DNA of 64,000 nt, from the NCBI GenBank assembly GCA_036898135.1, contig CM072511.1, positions 35,072,627 through 35,136,626 of the forward strand, written 5' to 3'. This document shows, in pieces, positions 57,347 through 64,000 of this stretch (positions are counted from its first letter, which is position 1; the number at the start of each line of letters is the position of its first letter). The translations under genes and the position numbers were made by a program. The stretch comes from Oncomelania hupensis (taxonomy: Eukaryota; Mollusca; Gastropoda; Littorinimorpha; Pomatiopsidae). The notes beneath the pieces were generated by a model. The model was not told where the DNA came from. It saw only the letters and a list, made by a program, of their open reading frames with translations, and did no database searches.

Positions 57347-59353
57347 TTTGCTTTGCTGCTTATTCTCAATCAATCTCAAATAATCATAAATATTTTTTCT
57401 GGCGTGCTTGGGTCTACATTGCTCTACAGTAAAAACTGGTTAATTTCTTCTGAGATACAAACACACACAATTACCGTTGAGAAATATATCATATCAGTTC
57501 GAGTTTAAAAATATAAACATACACACACATGCGCGTGCACAAACACAAACACACTCTCTCTTTCTGTCTCTCTCTCTCTCTCTCTCCCTCTTCTATCTCT
57601 CTATCTCTCTCTCTCTCGTATACATACAGACGCAATTGTTACTATCTATTGAGAGAAATAATTATAAACACGCTCATACACGTGTAAGCTTATGTACATA
57701 TATATTCATGCATGCTCACAAAGGCGGCTGTTGCAATCACACACACACAAACACGCATACACACACCACCCTCCACACACAAATACGCACGCACCCTCAC
57801 GCACAAATACATACACACCTACATTAAAATAAATATAGTTCATTTTAAGGTCGGTGGTTAATACTCTTTTTTTGACACACGCGTTTGAAACAACGCACAA
57901 TGCAAAGCAGACGTGAGTGGCTAAAACCAGTTCAAGAATGTTTCAACCATGATTGGATCAATAGTCAATCCCATAGTAAAAATAGTGCCATTTGTCTTTC
58001 AGAGTACAAGTGTTACTATTTCAAAAGTCATTCATAGTCTCAATGTCGCATTCCGTACCATTCAAACTATTCCAACTATTTCAATAGTACAAATGTTACG
58101 CGGTTCAAACGTCCACAAAACGAATGTTATAGTTTTTACTATTTCATCAGACAGTCATAATCGATGTTACAGTTCGTATTATTTCAAGACATCCACACAC
58201 AATACATATATTATTACATTTACAGCTCGTTTAACTTCCACAAATATTCACACGATTAGCACAAATTGTTATAATTCGTACTAGTTACTGAATTTTTGTT
58301 GGCACACAACCAATGGCGTATTTCATATTGTTGTTATACAATGACCCAACATGATGTTTACAGAAGACAGATACCAAACTAATCAATCCAAAGATGGTGT
58401 GGACCCTCACGATCCCCACTAAAGCCTAAAAAATAAATTCATTAAGAAACTTTTGTGAAAGAAAACAAAGGTCTCTAAAACAAACTAGGCACTGCGATGG
58501 TCGTATTAATCTAAACGGTAGGCAATTCTTCGTCATCAGCAACAATAGGAGATTTTAGATCATATATGTATCAAACATTATTATCACTCATTGTCATTGG
58601 AGAAAAAACACTGTTGAGAAACAAAAAAAGATCCGGATAAATGAACGTTGTTTACATAACCTGAACCAGACTGTTCCTGGAAGAATTTCAAGATCTGCAT
58701 AGCCTACATCGGTGCTTGGTGAGTCTGAAATAATTATGTTTTATTCCATCAAGCAACAGCGAATTTAACATGGATCGCCAAAGCATCCTCTAGAAGGCGG
58801 AGTCAATTACATTTTCACATGATGGTGTAACGTCAGAAATCAAATACACTCCTGCAAGAAAGAGTAAGTAAAATAAATGCATTCCCTTCATCATCTATGA
58901 AAGACACTGAGTTCCAAGAAGAAAACACAGAACACTGAAGTTAATAGGCGCAGAACACACTTCTAGATCTTGCAATACAACATTAGCTCATTGACTAAAA
59001 CAACACAGACAGGATTGATATTCGTTGTAGATTTCCCTTAAAAACCTCGAAGCTCTCACCCATCTGTTTAAACAAATATCTCACATTCGCTCCCCTTACA
59101 GTAATTCATCGAATATTTTAAAACAAAACTGAATACAGTCATTATCTATACACGCTGCAAATTTTGAGTTAGCTTATATTCCTGATAAGACGCAAAATAG
59201 GTATGGAAGATTGACGCCATCACAAATAATCCATCTCAGTGAGTCTTTTCCTGTGTAAAATATCTCCAGACGTCCACTGTTGTGGTTGTCCCATTGGACA
59301 GGCATACCTTCTTCGACCCAGCATACTGATACACCAGACACACAAATCTCTCG

Positions 59354-60793
59354 TCATTCAAGACCAGTGTGTTCAGGGAACGGTAGAATGTGTTTGGACG
59401 ATAGTCTTCGATGGACGTTGAGACTGGAAGAGGTCGCTCTTAGACCACACCGGCCCTTCCCCATTCCACTGCCACTACTACTTCCACCACCACCTCCACC
59501 TCCACCACCACTGCAGCCACCGCCTCCTCCTCCAGATTTGGGAGACTGGGCGCCGTCTTTATCACTGTTACCATAGCCATGATTATCATCGTCATCGTCG
59601 TCGTTGTGTGCAGCATATCCAACAGCCGCCATGACGTGTTGCAGGAGACCGTCACTATCTGAACTAGAAGCGCTGGTGTTGATGGGTGGTTTGAGCTGCG
59701 GCAGACGTTTTCCTCTCCTGGCCAGCCTGAGGTCTCCTCCCCCTCTCCCATCTTGGTCCCCTGGAGACAAGTCATCGTCCCCGACCCAGGAGAACGTCTC
59801 TTCAGGCACCTCCACGTCCACGGTTTCCAAGCTGACGGTGTTGGAGGAGGAGGTCAGGTTTTTCCCGCCGCTGCTGCTCCCTCCGCTACTGCTTCCGTTG
59901 TAGCCTATCTCATCCAGCGGCTCCGCGGCTTCGATGGACGCCAGCCAGTTCTGGCAGCGGCGATTGTTCTCTTCCGTGTACAGTCTCTCGTCGAGGTCGG
60001 CGGCAGGCGGAGCGCGAAGCCGCAGCTCGTGAGGTCTAGTATCGGCCAGTCGCACCGTCAACTCCCCGCCCTCCGGCAGCTCTTCTAACGCGATCAAGTG
60101 CTCGCTGCGCGTTCGGTGGATTTTGGCCCTCACACGTTTAGCTAACCGCGGAGGTTTCAATCCTCCCATCCCCGCGCCACCCCCTAGTCCTTGCGACGAC
60201 GTCAGCCGCGAGCTTCCTCCCCCATCTCCGAGGTCGTTGTCTCCTCCACCTCCCCCGCTGGTTACGAGATCGCTGATGATGCGAATTTCGGGGAAGGGGG
60301 AAGTGGACGAAAGGGAGGAATGATGGTCTTTGCGGACGCTGCCGCCGGATTCCTGAGTTACGAAGTCGCGCCAGCACGGGGGCTTGGGCGGCTTGAGAAT
60401 GGGTACACCACCCCCACTGCCGCCTCCACCCCCTGTCATGCCCCCGATGGAGATGTAAGGTGCGCCGCTTGTACTCCTGATGGCGGGCTTGTGCATCTTG
60501 GTGCCGCTGCTGCTAGCTGTGGCCTCCCCCACGGAGGTCTTGGGCGTCCGCACCAGCTCCACCTGGGGGACGGCAGCTGCCCCCGCCTTGCCGCCGGGCC
60601 TTTTCCCCGAGGCTGGCCTGCCGCCTGCCGCTTTGGCGCACAGGTGGCATAGGGAGCGATCTTTTCGGCCTCCGAGCCGGAGAAAGCTCAGCGCGCCGCA
60701 ACAGCACACCGTGGCGGCAAGCGAGCCCAGCCACAGCACAACGGGCACATCAACGCCTGCTCTAGCTACCTGCAGCCCGCCCAGTGACGTCAC
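59354..60793 (-). CDS. Unrecognised Gly/Ser-rich protein with one membrane segment (exon)
   Basis: A 479-codon GC-rich open frame ends at TGA (59354-59356). It is real by length and composition: the surrounding DNA is AT-rich while this segment is a CpG-rich island, and the frame survives many Gly, Ser and Asp runs. The predicted features are a hydrophobic helix at residues 16-38, a CHLC motif at 49-52, KPPKPPCWRDF at 135-144, and a non-repetitive block at 218-297 with EHLIALEELPEGGELTV and ENNRRCQNWLASIEAAEPLD. Poly-Asp lies at 398-403 and poly-Gly at 421-437. The first in-frame codon before the helix is GTG, with an in-frame TAG a few codons further up and no ATG between. This is therefore probably the last exon of a spliced gene, with an acceptor near 60795-60845. 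Without that, the first ATG would be residue 100 and the helix would be lost. I do not recognise the family. Confidence 0.65.
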   Translation of the reverse strand: MTSLGGLQVARAGVDVPVVLWLGSLAATVCCCGALSFLRLGGRKDRSLCHLCAKAAGGRPASGKRPGGKAGAAAVPQVELVRTPKTSVGEATASSSGTKMHKPAIRSTSGAPYISIGGMTGGGGGSGGGVPILKPPKPPCWRDFVTQESGGSVRKDHHSSLSSTSPFPEIRIISDLVTSGGGGGDNDLGDGGGSSRLTSSQGLGGGAGMGGLKPPRLAKRVRAKIHRTRSEHLIALEELPEGGELTVRLADTRPHELRLRAPPAADLDERLYTEENNRRCQNWLASIEAAEPLDEIGYNGSSSGGSSSGGKNLTSSSNTVSLETVDVEVPEETFSWVGDDDLSPGDQDGRGGGDLRLARRGKRLPQLKPPINTSASSSDSDGLLQHVMAAVGYAAHNDDDDDDNHGYGNSDKDGAQSPKSGGGGGGCSGGGGGGGGGSSSGSGMGKGRCGLRATSSSLNVHRRLSSKHILPFPEHTGLE

Positions 60794-61025
60794 GTACCCG
60801 CAACCCTGCCTTTGGCGACGTCTTGGCTGCTGATTATGCTACTGCCTCTGCGGCCGGAGACGCCTCTCCTGCAAGCTGCGTTTGAGCTACGTGGGGGCCA
60901 CTGCAGTTTCAGCAGTGGGCGTTGAATGAAGAAGGCAGTAACATTTGTCACAAAGAACGAGTGACATCAGGGTCTGAAACAATAAAGCAGTGGATTGGTA
61001 TTTGAAATTTCTATTCTGATCTTTA

Positions 61026-61029
<4 letters not shown>

Positions 61030-61089
<60 letters not shown>

Positions 61090-61090
61090 T
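61030..61090. repeat. TTA microsatellite upstream of the GC-rich gene
   Basis: ATT units; no LINE or SINE end could be recognised beside it. Confidence 0.9.
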
Positions 61091-61317
61091 GTACTATTTC
61101 ATGTTTTTGGGGGGTGGGGGTGGAACAACATTTAAGTATATCACTCATGAATCAGTCGTTGAATGTGGATATATTATTGCATACTATTTCAACGAACAGT
61201 TCATTTTCTCAAGTAGAATCAATTTACTTCAAAAGTAAACATTAAGTATTCTTTCACAGATGACAGTATACAAATTTCTAGTCTTACAGCAGCTGTCATA
61301 CTTTAAAAAAGGATCAC

Positions 61318-61320
61318 CAT

Positions 61321-61373
<53 letters not shown>

Positions 61374-61450
61374 ACATCATCAACAACAACAACATCGTCA
61401 TCGTCATCCTCCTCCTCTCTTCTTTCCTTCTTCTTCATCTTCTTCTTTGT
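61318..61450. repeat. ATC tract and degenerate CTT/GTC repeats
   Basis: ATC run 61320-61372 followed by mixed trinucleotides. Confidence 0.9.
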
Positions 61451-62723
61451 CGTCCTCGTCGTCATAGTGTTTGTATTTATATTCGGCGTTGGTAGTGATA
61501 CTTACTCGATGAATATTTTATTCTCCCTTCGCAATAATCTCTCTATATATTTATTATATATGGGTAAATCCACCGCTTTGTTCTTTCGTAGTCACGCGTT
61601 TGCTCATAGACTGAACTGAATGCACTAGCTAAGGAGTACAATGCACGTCACAGTATATACAGCAACTGAAATAGTGTTCATAGTCTTTGAACATGCAGCA
61701 ATAAATCCTGAAAGTGAAGAGGGCAGATGTCACTTTCATATATGCAGACGCACTGGACGGGACTATATAGTACGGATAGTCTTGTACACGGAGTTAGCGA
61801 ACATATTAACTACTACTGTACTGCGCTTACCACACAACACACGACTGTAGGCACCACTCCAGCGTTAGGCTATTTTGGCCAATTCTTTTTCTTCACACAA
61901 AGGAACCACCGTCATTACAGGCTTCACATCTTAACAATTTCCGATTAAACCTGTTTATAGTCTTATAGTCCTTTACAAGCGCTAAAATCACTTGTCTAAG
62001 TTCAGTATAACAGATACACTAAAGGTTCAGTGTAACAGTTACCGCTTAAACGCCTAACAACACTTTATTGTTAAAATGTTCACAATAGTTCTGCTTAGTT
62101 ATATTCATCTGGCTCTACGCATCAATGATATATAAGAACAGTTCTAGTAGGCCTACATAGGTCTCTTGGCTATACATTTTCCAATAATTGATCGGTATTG
62201 CTACTGGTCAATGACTGCCACTTTCGAATGTCCAGTGGAAATACTGTAGCGTTTGTTAGTGTTCGACTCAAAAGATTTGAAAAACCCACGCTCCTAATTG
62301 TCAGAACCTTGGATAGATCAACAACACCATCAAGAATCAAGATTCACGAAAGAATTCTTTGATGGATCACACCTCGGAGATCTATGTTATCCTGGGGCAC
62401 ACAACATCTTCGTAGACGCACAACTGACACACTTCCTGTAATATATAAATCCAGTATCGCGACACTGAGAACGTCATTCCAGTTTACGGCATGATGAAAA
62501 AGTCACCAAGATCGCGGCAGGAGCACATGGTATTGCCACTACCGTGAGCGAATCTGCACCCTGTACAGCAGGTTTCAAGGCGAAGAGGCGAATAATTAGT
62601 AATTTTTATTTTACAAGAGTATCCACCGCCATCCATCGTTGAAAGCAGAACTCATTCACTACCTGAAATGCAAGAATGAACGTCAACAGGAAAGTGATGT
62701 CATCAAGGTAGACACTTGCATCC

Positions 62724-62792
<69 letters not shown>

Positions 62793-62819
62793 CGAATAAT
62801 AATAACAACAACAACAACA
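62724..62819. repeat. GAT microsatellite joined to the S1 AAT tail
   Basis: GAT to 62791, then AAC/AAT units that lead into the SINE tail. Confidence 0.9.
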
Positions 62820-62821
62820 AC

Positions 62822-62889
<68 letters not shown>

Positions 62890-63178
62890 AGGATACTATC
62901 ACCTGCTTTTTTCTTCAATCGAACTCAAAGCGCGGCGCGGCTATCTAAAGATAAACGCTATTACAGAAGTCAGAAAAGAAATCAATTGTTATTTTTGAAA
63001 TTTTAACTTGACTGCATCCAATGTCATTATTGAAGGGAGGGAGGAAACCGGAGTACCCGGAGAAAATCCTCGGTGTCCACTCGTACCTAAATCACATAAG
63101 TTCGTCCCACGCCGGGTTCGAACTCGCGATCTTCGGAGTAGGAAACAAGCTCACTATTAACTGAGCTACAAGGCCACC
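62820..63178 (-). mobile_element. SINE family S1, internally shortened copy
   Basis: The AAT tail, terminal segment and tRNA head (TAGCTCAGTTAATAG...GGTTCGAAC region read on the - strand) are present. Part of the body seen in the other copies is missing. Confidence 0.8.
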
Positions 63179-63422
63179 CATGATCATCATGATCATTACC
63201 ATCTCCGTAATCATAATCATCATCAGCAGCAAGCAGCACATCATCATCTTCATTATCTTCATCCCGCTCGTCTTCTTCTTCGTCGTGGTCACCATTTCTG
63301 GTCAGGATTTTGTCTGGTAAACGTCGCTAACCGCTAGGGTTCCACCAGAGTTCGTGCTTTAGCATCAGCAATAAAATCGCACGACTTTTTAACCGTTCTT
63401 TTATAGCGAAGGCGGACATTAG

Positions 63423-63497
63423 ATAGTCTCCTCTCTGAAAATCCTTAACGGGAAGAGAGGGGACTATAAACTGATTAAAAAAAAAAAAAAAAAAAAA
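63423..63497 (+). mobile_element. H retroposon, copy 3 (full hairpin, long poly-A)
   Basis: It holds the complete 12-bp stem, then ACTATAAACTGATTA and a run of about 20 A. The flanks GAAGGCGGAC (before) and GAAGTCGGAC (after) look like a target duplication with one change. An L2-like LINE 3' end follows. Confidence 0.7.
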
Positions 63498-63504
63498 GAA
63501 GTCG

Positions 63505-63793
63505 GACCTAACTCAAGCTGCCATGTCATCATGCATCTATATTATGCTAGTTTTATATCCCATTTCCTCTTTTAAATCACAGTTGAAAACATACCTTTTT
63601 ATGGAATATTTCAATTAATCATTTACAAGAGAGTGTAAGCAGGTGTGCGTGCTTGTGTTTTTCATAGTTGTTCAACTGTATTTTGTACATGTATGTATGT
63701 ATCTTTTGTCCAGTTTTGTCTGTCTTGTCTTCCCATTCCCCCAACCCCTTGCGCGCCTTGATCCTTAGGCTAAGGCGCCTTACAAATGACGAA

Positions 63794-63848
<55 letters not shown>
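63505..63848 (+). mobile_element. L2-like LINE 3' end, second subfamily
   Basis: FKSQLKTYLF is encoded near 63571-63600, the usual C-terminal end of L2-group ORFs. It is followed by a UTR with the GCGCGCCTTGATCC...AAGGCGCC hairpin and a TTA tail (63794-63847). Confidence 0.7.
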
Positions 63849-64000
63849 GCAAGATTACACCCTTTCGTTAAAGGTAGTGTTCATGTAAGGTATACATAAC
63901 AATGTTTTGAAATTATTAAACCTTTCTCCTGTAACATTGCCTACACGCAAACTCTAATATTTCTTCGAGTCTAAAATCATTTGGGCGGAAATAAAATGAA

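Larger units (their letters stand above)
55784..59353. other. Intergenic downstream of the GC-rich gene
   Basis: Besides GAA, CT and CA tracts and one H copy, 57940-58290 repeats ATTTCA(AT)AGT-like phrases. TTTATT at 58741-58746 could be a - strand polyadenylation signal of the gene at 59354-60793, which is only a guess. Confidence 0.4.
60850..62723. other. Upstream side of the GC-rich gene, no exon recognised
   Basis: I could not identify the expected 5' exon of the - strand gene here. The sequence is AT-rich with trinucleotide tracts. Confidence 0.4.

Noticed and set aside
59440..60833. Other-frame ORFs over the GC-rich island
   Set aside because: High GC leaves all frames open; only the 479-codon - strand frame has a non-repetitive, protein-like block and a plausible membrane helix.

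Overview
The window is intron-rich, AT-leaning animal nuclear DNA, most likely from a marine mollusc or other lophotrochozoan. The reasons are an interrupted animal-type haem peroxidase gene with GT/AG introns, a Gmr1-like Ty3/gypsy element, several families of tRNA-headed SINEs and non-LTR retrotransposons, and very dense, very long microsatellites. The exact taxon cannot be read from the sequence. No prokaryotic operon, CRISPR array, rRNA or functional tRNA gene is seen.

Cellular genes. (1) Seven exons of one animal haem peroxidase gene lie on the + strand (9517-9600, 16888-17133, 26986-27231, 28600-28792, 34485-34654, 35268-35373, 36934-37030). Reading frame and splice phase are continuous and end at a TAA stop. 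They encode the C-terminal two thirds of the catalytic domain; the N-terminal exons with the distal histidine lie outside the window or were not found. Introns reach about 9.9 kb and are packed with mobile elements. (2) On the - strand, 59354-60793 is a long GC-rich open exon for an unrecognised Gly/Ser-rich protein with one predicted membrane segment.

Mobile DNA fills most of the rest. 18716-24282 is a Gmr1-like LTR retrotransposon with pol order protease-integrase-reverse transcriptase, cut off just after the RT catalytic box. At least five non-LTR families are present as 5'-truncated or decayed copies: L2-like, jockey/Rex-like, RTE-like with a GGATA tail, L1/Tx1-like, and one with a restriction-like-endonuclease type C-terminus. 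Four tRNA-derived SINE families, a hAT-like MITE, a second TIR element and a TA-flanked MITE built of palindromic AT repeats are also present.

The most unusual components are two short retroposon families that I cannot match to known ones. R1 (twelve copies) is about 575 bp, carries an internal TATA box and a 3' double hairpin, and several copies have clear 9-13 bp target-site duplications. H is a roughly 60-nt hairpin RNA with an A-rich tail, inserted three times between direct repeats. Nested insertions let parts of the region's history be ordered.
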